A DNA stretch of 64,000 nt from the NCBI RefSeq assembly GCF_000953825.1, contig NZ_BBUL01000095.1, positions 62,001 to 126,000 of the forward strand, in the 5' to 3' direction. The notes under the pieces were generated by a model, which saw nothing but the letters and a program-made list of their open reading frames with translations, searched no databases and was not told the origin of the DNA. Origin of the DNA: Cellvibrio sp. OA-2007 (GTDB taxonomy: Bacteria; Pseudomonadota; Gammaproteobacteria; Pseudomonadales; Cellvibrionaceae). This document shows, piece after piece, positions 1 through 8,103 of this stretch. Positions within the stretch are counted from its first letter, which is position 1. Every line of letters begins with the position of its first letter. The position numbers were made by a program, and so were the translations under genes.

Positions 1-121
1 CTTGATAATCGCCAAAACCAGCTTTTTTGCCTGGGGCGATTAATGCGGGTAAACCTGCGGGAACACCTACGGCCGCCATGGCAGATAGGACTTTTTGATT
101 GAGTAATTCGCGGATATTCAT
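1..121 (-). CDS. argS: Arginyl-tRNA synthetase, N-terminal fragment (runs off window)
   Basis: Only the first 40 codons lie in the window. The translation begins MNIRELLNQKV and reaches GFGDYQ, which matches the additional N-terminal domain of bacterial ArgS, where the FGDYQ stretch is strongly conserved. ArgS charges tRNA-Arg with arginine in the cytoplasm. The start is the ATG complementary to 119-121. The gene is divergent from the fatty-acid gene pair starting near 310. Only the N-terminus supports the call, but the match is distinctive. Confidence 0.85.
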   Translation of the reverse strand, partial: MNIRELLNQKVLSAMAAVGVPAGLPALIAPGKKAGFGDYQ

Positions 122-309
122 AAAGTAAGGGAATCGCTAAAGACTGAAGAAATAAGGGCTGGAATTGTACCTGCCGAGGGTGGGGGATGCCATCTTTTAT
201 AGGTTTGTGCGGTCTCGCTGCGCATGCTGGGTGAGTTTGTCTATACTCATACGACTCTTTTATCCAGCTTGTTCCAATTTCCATTAACGCCCCTATGAAG
301 GAACCGATA

Positions 310-1089
310 ATGATAACTAGCCCTATCCCGCAGATTATTGCCCAGCTTGAAACCCGTATCCTTACCCTGAGCTTCAATCGCCCTGAACGAAAAAATGCTC
401 TAACCCTTGCGATGTATGGTGCCTTGGCGGATTTGATTAACGCCGCCGATGACGATAACGAGGTGCGCGTGGTGGTATTGACGGGCACCGATGAATTTTT
501 TACCAGTGGCAATGACCTGATGGATTTTATGAATGAACCGGAGATTCATGAGAGTCACCCAGTCGTACGTTTTATGGAAGCGTTGCGCCATTGCAGCAAA
601 CCCGTGGCTGCAGTGGTGCGTGGCCATGCGGTGGGAATTGGTACGACTATGTTGTTGCATTGCGATTTGGTCTATGCCGCAAATGATGCGCGTCTGCAGC
701 TACCGTTTGTAAATTTGGGTTTGTGCCCGGAGTATGCCAGCAGTTATTTGGTGCCGCGTTTGGTTGGGCAGCAAAAGGCAGCGGAGTTATTTTTGTTGGG
801 TGAGCCATTTTCTGGCGCCGATGCGGCGCTATTAGGCTTGGTTACCCAAGCAGTTCCGGTGGATGAACTTAATGAGTTTGCGCGCGCAAAAATTGCGCGC
901 CTCGCATTGCAACCGCCAGGTGCTGTGCGCCGCACTAAAGCCTTGTTGCGCGCGGCAACCAATGTTGCGGTGGATGCGTCATTAAGTACGGAATATACCG
1001 GTTTTGCGGCTGGTTTGGCGTCGGATGAATGCAAGGAATCGGTCACTGCTTTTTTTGAAAAGCGCGCACCGGACTTCTCTCGCTTTTAA
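310..1089 (+). CDS. Enoyl-CoA hydratase/isomerase (crotonase family)
   Basis: Crotonase-fold protein of 259 residues. The CoA/oxyanion-hole motifs are visible as SGNDLMDF and GHAVGIGTTMLLHCDL. The stretch LGLCPEYASS carries one glutamate in the place where delta3,delta2-enoyl-CoA isomerases have their single catalytic acid. I therefore favour an isomerase over a classical hydratase, but this is inference. I chose the ATG at 310 because AAGGAA lies about 7 bases upstream; an in-frame ATG at 295 would add five residues. The next gene, 24 bases on, is a dienoyl-CoA reductase-like SDR, so the pair probably handles unsaturated fatty acids in beta-oxidation. Confidence 0.85.
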   Translation: MITSPIPQIIAQLETRILTLSFNRPERKNALTLAMYGALADLINAADDDNEVRVVVLTGTDEFFTSGNDLMDFMNEPEIHESHPVVRFMEALRHCSKPVAAVVRGHAVGIGTTMLLHCDLVYAANDARLQLPFVNLGLCPEYASSYLVPRLVGQQKAAELFLLGEPFSGADAALLGLVTQAVPVDELNEFARAKIARLALQPPGAVRRTKALLRAATNVAVDASLSTEYTGFAAGLASDECKESVTAFFEKRAPDFSRF

Positions 1090-1113
1090 ATAAAAATACC
1101 CTGAGAAAATATT

Positions 1114-1932
1114 ATGAATACTCCGTTTGATTTCAAAAATAAAAACGTACTCGTCGTGGGTGGTACCAGTGGCATCAATCGCGGTATTGCCGAAACCTTT
1201 GCCAAAGCAGGTGCGCGTGTTGCGGTGGTGAGCCGTACACAGGATAAGGTGGACGACACCATCGCAGCATTAAAAAATTGTGGCGCTGCGGATGCTCGTG
1301 GTTTTGCCGCCGATGTGCGCGAAGTAGAGGCAGTAAAAAATGGTGTAGCCGAGATTGCGGCTGCATGGGGAAAACTGGATGTGGTTGTGTCGGGCGCGGC
1401 GGGAAATTTTCCCGCACTAGCGATGGGTATGTCACCCAATGGGTTTCGCTCTGTGATCGAAATCGATTTGCTCGGCACTTTCCATGTGATGCAGGCGGTG
1501 TATCCGCATCTGCAAAGACCGGGCGCGTCGATTATTAATATATCCGCGCCGCAAGCAGAAATTCCGATGGCGGGGCAGAGCCATGTGTGTGCTGCAAAAG
1601 CGGGTGTAGATATGATTACCCGCACCTTGTGTTTGGAGTGGGGTGTGGAAGGTGTGCGCATTAATTCTATTATCCCCGGCCCGATTGATAATACCGAAGG
1701 CATGAAACGTTTAGCGCCAAATGAAGCGATTCGCGCAGCGGTAAAAAAATCTGTACCACTGCAGCGCATGGGTTCAACCGATGATATCGCCAATGCGTGT
1801 TTGTTTTTAGCGTCTGATTTTGCCAGCTATATCAGTGGTGCTGTTATTCCGGTTGATGGCGGTTGGGCACAGGGTGGCGCCGCTTTAGTAGGGGCAGGTT
1901 TGGCGGAGATGTTGAAATCCAAATCAACCTGA
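1114..1932 (+). CDS. SDR-family oxidoreductase, 2,4-dienoyl-CoA reductase-like
   Basis: Short-chain dehydrogenase/reductase of 272 residues. The Rossmann motif GGTSGINRG (residues 16-24) binds NAD(P)H and the SGAAGN stretch is the NNAG equivalent. The classical YxxxK is not present: the lysine is kept in VCAAKAG but valine stands at the tyrosine position. The same loss is typical of the peroxisomal/bacterial 2,4-dienoyl-CoA reductase group, which uses other residues, so this argues for that subfamily rather than for a dead enzyme. It sits 24 bases after a crotonase-family gene and is probably co-transcribed with it. The exact substrate is not proven by the sequence. Confidence 0.8.
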   Translation: MNTPFDFKNKNVLVVGGTSGINRGIAETFAKAGARVAVVSRTQDKVDDTIAALKNCGAADARGFAADVREVEAVKNGVAEIAAAWGKLDVVVSGAAGNFPALAMGMSPNGFRSVIEIDLLGTFHVMQAVYPHLQRPGASIINISAPQAEIPMAGQSHVCAAKAGVDMITRTLCLEWGVEGVRINSIIPGPIDNTEGMKRLAPNEAIRAAVKKSVPLQRMGSTDDIANACLFLASDFASYISGAVIPVDGGWAQGGAALVGAGLAEMLKSKST

Positions 1933-2253
1933 TTTTTTCACAGGCAAAAAATTGCAATATTATTGAGGCTGGCTATGGCGACTGGTTCGCAATTCAGCCT
2001 CGCATCCTCTTGTTTAATTCTATCTTGCTCGCTTAGTATCTTTCGTCCCGCCACTTTTTCTGATTTTATAAAACCATAAGAATAATTAGTGTTTTTGGTC
2101 GTCACATAAATAATAAAAAATAGTCGTTGTGTTTCAAACTTACTTTGAATGGTGAGAGAACTGGATAAGCACATCAACGTCTGGTGTGTTTTTTTGAACA
2201 ATAATCTTATTCGCCTGCGGTAATTTTATACAAAGGTGACAAAAGGAAATGTT
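1933..2253. other. Intergenic region without a recognised gene
   Basis: This stretch of about 320 bases is AT-rich in its second half and separates the fatty-acid pair from the GH5-like gene. It should hold the promoter of the latter, but I see no convincing -35/-10 pair and no palindromic operator like the one in front of the GH26 gene. A reverse-strand reading frame here lacks a good start and is not called. Confidence 0.5.
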
Positions 2254-4020
2254 ATGAATTCGTCTTTCTCTCTAGCAAAAAAAACCTTGGCGCTCGCCAG
2301 TATAGGCATGTTATCAATCCCTGCGGCAGCAGATTGGATTGCTAACGGAGGGGTGCTACTGGACCCTAATCGGCAGCCGTTTGTATTTCGCGGTATTACG
2401 GTAAATCACAGCCTAGCTCCTGAACGTACCGTTCAAGCAATTAAATATGCTGGTGCCGCAGGTGCTAACGCCGTACAAATTGAATTTGCTGCCGGTGTCT
2501 ACGGCAATGGATCAGATTTGAATGGCGTTCAATTGCGTGCAATTGTCCAAGCGTGTAAAGAAAGTAAAACGGTCTGTGTGTTAGAGCCGAATGATGTTGC
2601 GGGATACCCCAATGCGATGGGTTCAAAGTCGCCAACAGATATAGTCGGGTATTATTATCAGTCAGATATTCGATCGGCTCTTATCGGTCAGGAAGATTAC
2701 ATTATGCTCGGCCTGGGTAATCAGGCACTAGGTGAGATGTCAGGGAATCTTGAATATGTGTTTCGCATGCAAACGTATATTCGTTATTTTATTGACTATT
2801 TTCCACGGTTTGTGTTGGTGGTAGATGGTAACACTTGGGGGCAAGATCCTACTAAAGGAATGCATGAATTAGTGGAATATATGAGGCCTTATGGAAGCTC
2901 TGGGCAGAAAATTATTTATTCGGTTGAAATGTTTGATGCGTATACCGATCCACAAAAAATGCGCGATTATGTCGCGAGTTTCTCCCAGCTTGGTGCTCCT
3001 TTAGTTATTGGTGGCTTTGCGCCAGCGCCATACTATCACCCACATTATTCAGTGCCTTTACCTACCATTCCTGTGCAGCTTCCTGCTTCTAATGTTATGC
3101 AGATAGCACAAGAATATGGTGTAGGTTATTTTGCCTGGAGTTGGAGTGGCAATGAAAACTCTGCGCTGGATATGGTAACCAATTGGAATCCACAGGAATT
3201 GACCGCTTGGGGTAATTTGGCGATTAATGATGTAAATGGTATTAAGGCAACCGCAAAACCGGCGAGTATTTTTAACAATAGTTCCAGCAGCAGTTCAGTG
3301 CCAGCCAATCAACCGCCTGTAGCTGCTATTACCTACAACTTTGAAACTGTGCGTTGCGGATCCTGGTACGGCAATGTAAGTGCATCTGGTTCTTTTGACC
3401 CGGATGGGGATCCACTGACTTATCAATGGGAAATCAGTGGTTACGGAGGCCCGATCACATCAACTGAACCTTCTGTGCGTTTTTATATGCAGCCGCCGCA
3501 TTCTTACGCCATCAAGTTAACGGTAAGTGATGGAAGAGGTGGAGTGACTAGCACGTCGATTGTTCGTAATCATACGAATTCAGACAATTGTATAGGTTCA
3601 AGTTCAAGCTCATCGATCATTCCGTCCAGTTCATCCGTACCTTCGGTTGTTTCATCAAGTTCGTCTAGACCTTCCAGTGTTTCCAGTTCATCGCGCAGTT
3701 CTTCCAGTGCAATGGCGGCAGGCAATTGCACTTATGTAATTAACAGCCAATGGAACAATGGCTTTACAGCAGCAGTGCGCATTAAAAATACGGGGTCACA
3801 GCCTATTAATGGTTGGAATGTTAATTGGCAATATAGCGATGGTTCCAGAATCACTAATCTTTGGAATGCATCGTTGTCTGGCTCTAATCCCTATAGCGCA
3901 AAAAATCTAAGCTGGAATTCAACTATCCAGCCAGGTCAAACCATTGAGTTTGGTTTTCAGGGTAGTAAAGGTGCTGGCGCTGCACCTATTCCAGCGGTGA
4001 CAGGAAGTGTTTGCCAATAG
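2254..4020 (+). CDS. Secreted GH5-like protein without catalytic glutamates, with PKD-like and CBM2 domains
   Basis: Protein of 588 residues. Residues 1-27 form a Sec signal peptide ending near PAAAD. Residues about 28-335 align by eye with GH5 mannanases of subfamily 8: VLEPNDVAGY, SALIGQEDYIMLGLGN, VVDGNTWGQD, LVIGGF and FAWSWSGN follow the family order. The acid/base glutamate of the usual GNEP is Gln157 (GNQA), the nucleophile of IGEFG is Gly254 (IGGF), and the SIHMY histidine is replaced (SVEMF). Hydrolysis by the usual retaining mechanism should be impossible. A short Ser linker, a PKD-like domain (about 350-445), a long Ser linker and a cellulose-binding CBM2 (about 489-588) follow. 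The ATG at 2254 is preferred because AAAGGAAA precedes it; an in-frame GTG lies at 2236. It is probably an extracellular glycan-binding protein. Confidence 0.85.
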   Translation: MNSSFSLAKKTLALASIGMLSIPAAADWIANGGVLLDPNRQPFVFRGITVNHSLAPERTVQAIKYAGAAGANAVQIEFAAGVYGNGSDLNGVQLRAIVQACKESKTVCVLEPNDVAGYPNAMGSKSPTDIVGYYYQSDIRSALIGQEDYIMLGLGNQALGEMSGNLEYVFRMQTYIRYFIDYFPRFVLVVDGNTWGQDPTKGMHELVEYMRPYGSSGQKIIYSVEMFDAYTDPQKMRDYVASFSQLGAPLVIGGFAPAPYYHPHYSVPLPTIPVQLPASNVMQIAQEYGVGYFAWSWSGNENSALDMVTNWNPQELTAWGNLAINDVNGIKATAKPASIFNNSSSSSSVPANQPPVAAITYNFETVRCGSWYGNVSASGSFDPDGDPLTYQWEISGYGGPITSTEPSVRFYMQPPHSYAIKLTVSDGRGGVTSTSIVRNHTNSDNCIGSSSSSSIIPSSSSVPSVVSSSSSRPSSVSSSSRSSSSAMAAGNCTYVINSQWNNGFTAAVRIKNTGSQPINGWNVNWQYSDGSRITNLWNASLSGSNPYSAKNLSWNSTIQPGQTIEFGFQGSKGAGAAPIPAVTGSVCQ

Positions 4021-4042
4021 AAATCATTGATGCATTGATATT

Positions 4043-4067
4043 GCCCCGCCTGGTGCGGGGCTTTTTA
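4043..4067 (+). terminator. Rho-independent terminator after the GH5-like gene
   Basis: A GC-rich 7-bp stem (GCCCCGC / GCGGGGC) with a short loop is followed by a run of five T on the plus strand, 22 bases after the stop codon. It also lies just beyond the end of the convergent cyclotransferase gene. Confidence 0.8.
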
Positions 4068-4868
4068 CTGCGAAATTCGAATCAAAAACATTTTTGGCCA
4101 GAGTTTTCCGGTAATCCAAAATGCCTGTTGTTTTTCATCCCACGCGATACCATTGAGCACTTGTTCGCTGTTATTAAGTTCAAGTTTTTGCTTCAGTTCC
4201 GATAAATCCATTTCACCCATTACATCTCCGGTAGCGGGATCAATTTTTATAATGCGATCCTGATACCAAATGTTGGCCCAGATAAATCCCCCCGCAAACT
4301 CCAATTCATTCAGTTGCGAAATCGGTCTGCCCGCGTCAGATACCTTTATTGTTTTGGTGATACGGAAATCGTCAGGACTGTGAAAGTACAGTGCGTCGCT
4401 ACCATCACTGCGGATAAGTTGTCTGCCATCTTCGGTCAAACCCCAGCCTTCACCTTTGTAGGCGATGCTGTTTTGGTAATTCAGCGTGGTTTTGTCGTAA
4501 ATCAATAGGGTTTGTTCTTGCCAAGTTAGCAGATACAGTTTATCGCCCAGAAGTGCCAAGCCTTCAGCAAAATAGCGTTCCGGAATCGTTTGTTTTTTGG
4601 TAAAAGGTGCCGATATTTTTGCCCATGTGCTGGCGGGTTCCGCGATAGGATAACTGACCAGAAGGGATTGGTTATAGAGGCCGCTGCTTTCATAAAAATG
4701 ATCGCCATGCACCAATAAACCTTGGGTAAAAAGAGTGGGTTTGTGCGTGCGCTCAGCAATCAATTCATAGGCGATTGATTCAGCTGCCGTCACTGGGGCA
4801 GGGTTCGCTATAAACAATAAGCTGGTGCACAATAGTGCGCAAAGTATTTGTTTCACTCGGAATTCCAT
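4065..4868 (-). CDS. Glutaminyl-peptide cyclotransferase, periplasmic
   Basis: Protein of 267 residues with a signal peptide (VKQILCALLCTSLLFIANPAPVTAA) followed by a plant-type glutamine cyclotransferase beta-propeller. Family landmarks are FTQGLL near the N-terminus, ERYFAEGLA, GEGWGLT, LNELEF with IWANIWYQD, and VLNGIAWD near the end. The enzyme converts N-terminal glutamine of peptides to pyroglutamate. I chose the ATG complementary to 4866-4868 because it gives a clean signal peptide; a longer frame would run into the divergent gene at 4891. Only 22 bases separate the two starts, so their promoters must overlap or lie inside the coding regions. Confidence 0.85.
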   Translation of the reverse strand: MEFRVKQILCALLCTSLLFIANPAPVTAAESIAYELIAERTHKPTLFTQGLLVHGDHFYESSGLYNQSLLVSYPIAEPASTWAKISAPFTKKQTIPERYFAEGLALLGDKLYLLTWQEQTLLIYDKTTLNYQNSIAYKGEGWGLTEDGRQLIRSDGSDALYFHSPDDFRITKTIKVSDAGRPISQLNELEFAGGFIWANIWYQDRIIKIDPATGDVMGEMDLSELKQKLELNNSEQVLNGIAWDEKQQAFWITGKLWPKMFLIRISQ

Positions 4869-4890
4869 CTTTATTTGAAAGGCTCTCATC

Positions 4891-5520
4891 ATGAAGCGTT
4901 TGCGTTCGTTTGTCAGCATTACCCTGATCGGTGGATTTATGGTAATCCTGCCGATTGCGATTTTTATGTGGTTAGTGGAATGGTTGTTGGGGATAGTGAG
5001 CTCACTGATTGAGCCGCTCAGTGTCTGGTTAGTAGAGCAGACGGCATTTACCAATTTTATGGCTGATGTGCTGGGCGTTTTGTTGTTGCTCAGCGCCTGT
5101 TTTTTGATTGGTTTGTTTATTAAAACCAGTGTGGGTGAGTGGGTTCACGACCAAATTGACGCCTGGCTAACCCGGTTGGCGCCTGGCTATAAAACAATTC
5201 GCGAAATAGTGTCCCAATTATTGGGTGGCGAGGGTAATACCTCGCTGTTAAAAGGCGAGGTGTGCCGTGCGTATTTGATGGGTCGTGCTGCCGGAGTGTC
5301 GGTAACGGCGATTGTGACCGCTAAACACAGTAATGGTGATGTTACCGTTTATGTGCCGACAGCACCCATTCCTACATCGGGGTTTGTTTATCATTTGTCC
5401 GCTGAATGTGTGGATTTATTGCCGCATATCAATGTAGAGACTGCCATGCGTACCGTAATTGCGTGCGGCAGCGGGTCGCAGATCATCTCCGGGGATGCGG
5501 TAGCGGGGGCAGCAAAATAG
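4891..5520 (+). CDS. DUF502 family membrane protein
   Basis: Protein of 209 residues with two hydrophobic segments, at residues about 8-40 and 58-78. The landmark stretches are GGFMVILPIAIFMWLV, a loop, then LIGLFIKTSVGEWV and APGYKTIREIVSQL. These features match the DUF502 family of inner-membrane proteins of unknown function. AAAGG lies 8 bases before the ATG. It is divergent from the glutaminyl cyclase gene. No catalytic residues can be pointed to and I assign no function. Confidence 0.8.
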   Translation: MKRLRSFVSITLIGGFMVILPIAIFMWLVEWLLGIVSSLIEPLSVWLVEQTAFTNFMADVLGVLLLLSACFLIGLFIKTSVGEWVHDQIDAWLTRLAPGYKTIREIVSQLLGGEGNTSLLKGEVCRAYLMGRAAGVSVTAIVTAKHSNGDVTVYVPTAPIPTSGFVYHLSAECVDLLPHINVETAMRTVIACGSGSQIISGDAVAGAAK

Positions 5521-5532
5521 GAGTGGTACTGA

Positions 5533-5564
5533 GGCGATAAAAACCGAAGTTGGTTCTTATCGCC
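5533..5564. repeat. Inverted repeat between convergent genes
   Basis: A 13-bp stem with one mismatch (GGCGATAAAAACC / GGTTCTTATCGCC) and a 6-base loop lies between the DUF502 stop and the end of the ComFB-like gene. There is no T-run on either side, so it may stabilise 3' ends or be a weak terminator. Confidence 0.5.
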
Positions 5565-5572
5565 CGGACAAA

Positions 5573-6013
5573 TCAGGACTTTTTCTTGCTAGCCTTCGCT
5601 TTCGGAGCGGCTTTAGTCGGTTTTGTCTCATCTCCAGCATTCTTGCTGGCTGTTTTTATAGGTTTGTCTGCACGGGTAGAAATAAGTGAAACCTCTACCG
5701 CTGGCAATTTGGGGTTCTCACCGCGCTCGCGGCTTTCTACGTAGTTCAGTGCATCGGTCACTGCTTGCTCAACTTTGCGTTCAATCTCCACCATATCCTG
5801 CGGCGACATAAAAAACGTCATGTCGACGTCGTGGCGAATATAGCGTGGCGGCAGGCGATTCAAGGCTACACAGGCGACATCGGCGAGAAAATCCCGATCA
5901 CCTTGCTGTACGCGCTCACTTTGGTCGTACACTTCCTGCACCACCAGTCGCTCATAGTAATTGTGCAAAAAATCGACTTCATCATCCAAAACATAGGTGC
6001 GGTTGGTCAGCAT
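5573..6013 (-). CDS. ComFB-family protein with Lys/Ala/Pro-rich tail
   Basis: Protein of 146 residues. The first 95 residues match the late-competence ComFB family, with DFLADVACVALNRLPPRY as the landmark (the conserved DV..ALN.LPPRY). The family takes its name from a Bacillus competence operon gene, and some members elsewhere have been reported as cyclic-dinucleotide binders; the role here is unknown. Residues after about 115 form a low-complexity basic tail rich in K, A and P, ending KASKKKS. The start has an AGAGAGGT ribosome site, part of which lies in a hairpin described separately. It follows mnmC by 50 bases on the same strand. Confidence 0.75.
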   Translation of the reverse strand: MLTNRTYVLDDEVDFLHNYYERLVVQEVYDQSERVQQGDRDFLADVACVALNRLPPRYIRHDVDMTFFMSPQDMVEIERKVEQAVTDALNYVESRERGENPKLPAVEVSLISTRADKPIKTASKNAGDETKPTKAAPKAKASKKKS

Positions 6014-6023
6014 AGGGTTACCT

Positions 6024-6045
6024 CTCTTTAGGGAATGCTAAAGAG
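6024..6045 (-). promoter_or_regulatory. Hairpin overlapping the ribosome-binding site of the ComFB-like gene
   Basis: CTCTTTAG and CTAAAGAG form a perfect 8-bp stem with a 6-base loop between mnmC and the ComFB-like gene. Read on the minus strand, the 3' arm contains the first half of the AGAGAGGT ribosome site. It could limit translation or act as an attenuated 3' end of the mnmC message. The structure is seen; the function is inferred. Confidence 0.45.
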
Positions 6046-6063
6046 TATAGACAGGGTTTTCCC

Positions 6064-8103
6064 TTAGCGTTTGTTCTTGATGAGGTCGCGAATTAAAAAA
6101 CGTGCCGGATTCAACGCGTTGGCGAGTTCTCGTGGCAGCGGCAGCGTTTCCTGATTAATCTGCGCCGCCAATAATTCGGCGCAGAGTGGTGTGTAGGCTA
6201 GTCCGCGTGAGCCGTGGCCGATATTAATGAACAATCCTGAGTGATAGCGCCCGGTTTTATGAATTGCTGCACGCGCATTTTTGCGCAGGGGGGCAAAGTT
6301 CTCCAGCATGGCGTGTTCATCAGGCACTGCACCTATCAGCGGCAAATAGTCGGGCAGGGTGCAGCGAAAGGCTACACGCCCCGGTAAATTTTCTAACGCC
6401 AAATCGCGCCATTCATTCAATAACTCTGGCAGCGGCGAACGCAGGTTTTCTAGGTTGGTACGATGATCTTCTGCGCGCAACTCACGAGTTTCATCTTTTA
6501 AATTAAAGGTTGCGCCGGTGCAGTGTTGATTGTTTGCAGCGGGGCCGATATAGCCTTCGCTACACACGATAGTTTTGAGTAGGCGGCTGGCATCGGTTGG
6601 CGGAAGATAAGTGATTTGCCCGCGAATCGATTTGATCGGTAGGTGCTGTGTAAGTGCAAACGCTTTTGCATCACTGGCATTGGCAATAATCACTACCGGT
6701 GCGCGCAATTCTGGGTTGTTATTGATTTGCCAATTGTCATCCCGTTGTTCCAATACCAGTGCAGCGCAATCAGTAATGATTTTTATTGCGGGGTGATCAG
6801 TGAGCGTTTCGCAGAGTTTGCGCGGATTAATCCAACCGGCGTCGGGAAAATACAATGCACTTTGCGTAAGTGTTATCCCCGCAATCGCTGTTGCTTGCGC
6901 GGCATCGACAAATTGCACCAGTTCATCGGCGGCTGAAAATTTTTCGTGCAATTGCTGATGCAGCTGTTGTTCCGATTCGCAGTGCGCCAGTTGCAGCACA
7001 CCACATCGCTCGCCTATATCATTCCAGCGTGATCGATAAAATTGTTGTGCAAACTGCAACGCATGCAAATTAAATTCTGCCTGCGCTTCATTTTTAGGCG
7101 ATAACTTTGCGTAGAGTACACCTTGCGGGTTGCCCGATGCCTCTTGTGCAAGTGTTGCATGGCGTTCCACCAAGGTAATTTCCCAGCCGCGCTCGGCCAA
7201 GGCGCGCGCGCTGGTGCAGCCCGCTAAACCTCCGCCGATAATCAATGCGTGTTTTTTTTCAGCGACAGTATTTGTATTGATCGTCCAGGGCACAGGGTAG
7301 GGTGAGTAGCTGCGCGGTTGCCGTGAATCTTGGTAATTAATCGCTGGCGCTTGCTCCATGCAGGCTTTTACCATTTCGCGCTTGCGTCCGAAACCCGGCA
7401 CTTTTTGAATAGTAAATCCCGCCAGTGTTAAACCTTGTTTAACAATAGCTGCCGCACTAAAGGTTGCGGCGGTTGTACCTGTATGGCTGAGTTGGCGAAT
7501 TGCGGTAAATAATGCATCGCTCCACATTTGCGGATTTTTTGACGGCGCAAAACCATCCAAAAACCAGGCATCAATTTTGGCGCACTGGCTGGCGAAAGCG
7601 GGGTGGGGTGTGGCGAGCAGTTGGGCAAAACCGGTGGCGGCGTCATTAATAATCAGCGTGAGTCTGATGCGACCATCCATAAAACTCAGGCGATGAAAAC
7701 CGGTGTCGACAAAGGTGGGATAGGCTGCGAGCAGTTGTGCGATAAATTCATCCAGCTCGGGCCAGAGCGCCAACGCACGTTGCAAATCCGGTTTGGTCAG
7801 CGGAAATTTTTCCACGCTGACAAAATGTAATTGCGCGCTGGCAGGTGCGGTGTTTAACCACAATTGCCAAGCGGCTAAAAAATTTAATCCGGAACCAAAA
7901 CCGGTTTCGGCAATGGTGAAGTGCTCGCCAGCGGTAAGTTGCTGCCAGCGCTCGCTTAATTGATTGTGTTGCAAAAAAACGTGGCGGGTTTCTTCTAGGC
8001 CATTGGCGCGGGAAAAATACACATCGCCAAACACGCTGGATACTGGCTGACCATCTTCATCCCATTGTAATTGGGCGTGGCCGATGCTGGCTGAATCACT
8101 CAC
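6064..8103 (-). CDS. mnmC: Bifunctional tRNA mnm5s2U biosynthesis protein MnmC
   Basis: Protein of 679 residues with the two MnmC halves. The N-terminal SAM-dependent methyltransferase has ETGFGSG (66-72) and DAWFLDGFAPSKNPQMW. The C-terminal FAD-dependent oxidase has the dinucleotide motif IIGGGLAG (288-295). Together they convert cmnm5s2U34 to nm5s2U34 and then to mnm5s2U34 in tRNA. The likely start is a GTG complementary to 8101-8103, which overlaps the stop of the upstream flavodoxin gene by 3 bases, implying translational coupling; a longer frame would add 11 residues inside that gene. The E. coli protein is of similar length (668 residues). Its pathway partners tusA and mnmA are elsewhere in this window. 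Confidence 0.93.
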   Translation of the reverse strand: MSDSASIGHAQLQWDEDGQPVSSVFGDVYFSRANGLEETRHVFLQHNQLSERWQQLTAGEHFTIAETGFGSGLNFLAAWQLWLNTAPASAQLHFVSVEKFPLTKPDLQRALALWPELDEFIAQLLAAYPTFVDTGFHRLSFMDGRIRLTLIINDAATGFAQLLATPHPAFASQCAKIDAWFLDGFAPSKNPQMWSDALFTAIRQLSHTGTTAATFSAAAIVKQGLTLAGFTIQKVPGFGRKREMVKACMEQAPAINYQDSRQPRSYSPYPVPWTINTNTVAEKKHALIIGGGLAGCTSARALAERGWEITLVERHATLAQEASGNPQGVLYAKLSPKNEAQAEFNLHALQFAQQFYRSRWNDIGERCGVLQLAHCESEQQLHQQLHEKFSAADELVQFVDAAQATAIAGITLTQSALYFPDAGWINPRKLCETLTDHPAIKIITDCAALVLEQRDDNWQINNNPELRAPVVIIANASDAKAFALTQHLPIKSIRGQITYLPPTDASRLLKTIVCSEGYIGPAANNQHCTGATFNLKDETRELRAEDHRTNLENLRSPLPELLNEWRDLALENLPGRVAFRCTLPDYLPLIGAVPDEHAMLENFAPLRKNARAAIHKTGRYHSGLFINIGHGSRGLAYTPLCAELLAAQINQETLPLPRELANALNPARFLIRDLIKNKR

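Noticed and set aside
1938-2201. Reverse-strand reading frame of 87 codons in the gap before the GH5-like gene
   Set aside because: It starts with TTG without a ribosome site, its composition is not protein-like and I see no domain; it is probably chance in a gene-free stretch.
3592-3714. Serine-codon repeats as a possible microsatellite or CRISPR-like array
   Set aside because: There are no regular direct repeats with spacers; this is a polyserine linker in a coding frame, typical of Cellvibrio glycan-active proteins.
2254-4020. Possibility that the GH5-like gene is a decaying pseudogene
   Set aside because: The frame is intact from signal peptide to CBM2, with a good ribosome site and a terminator; all other GH5 landmarks are kept, so loss of the catalytic residues looks like a change of function.
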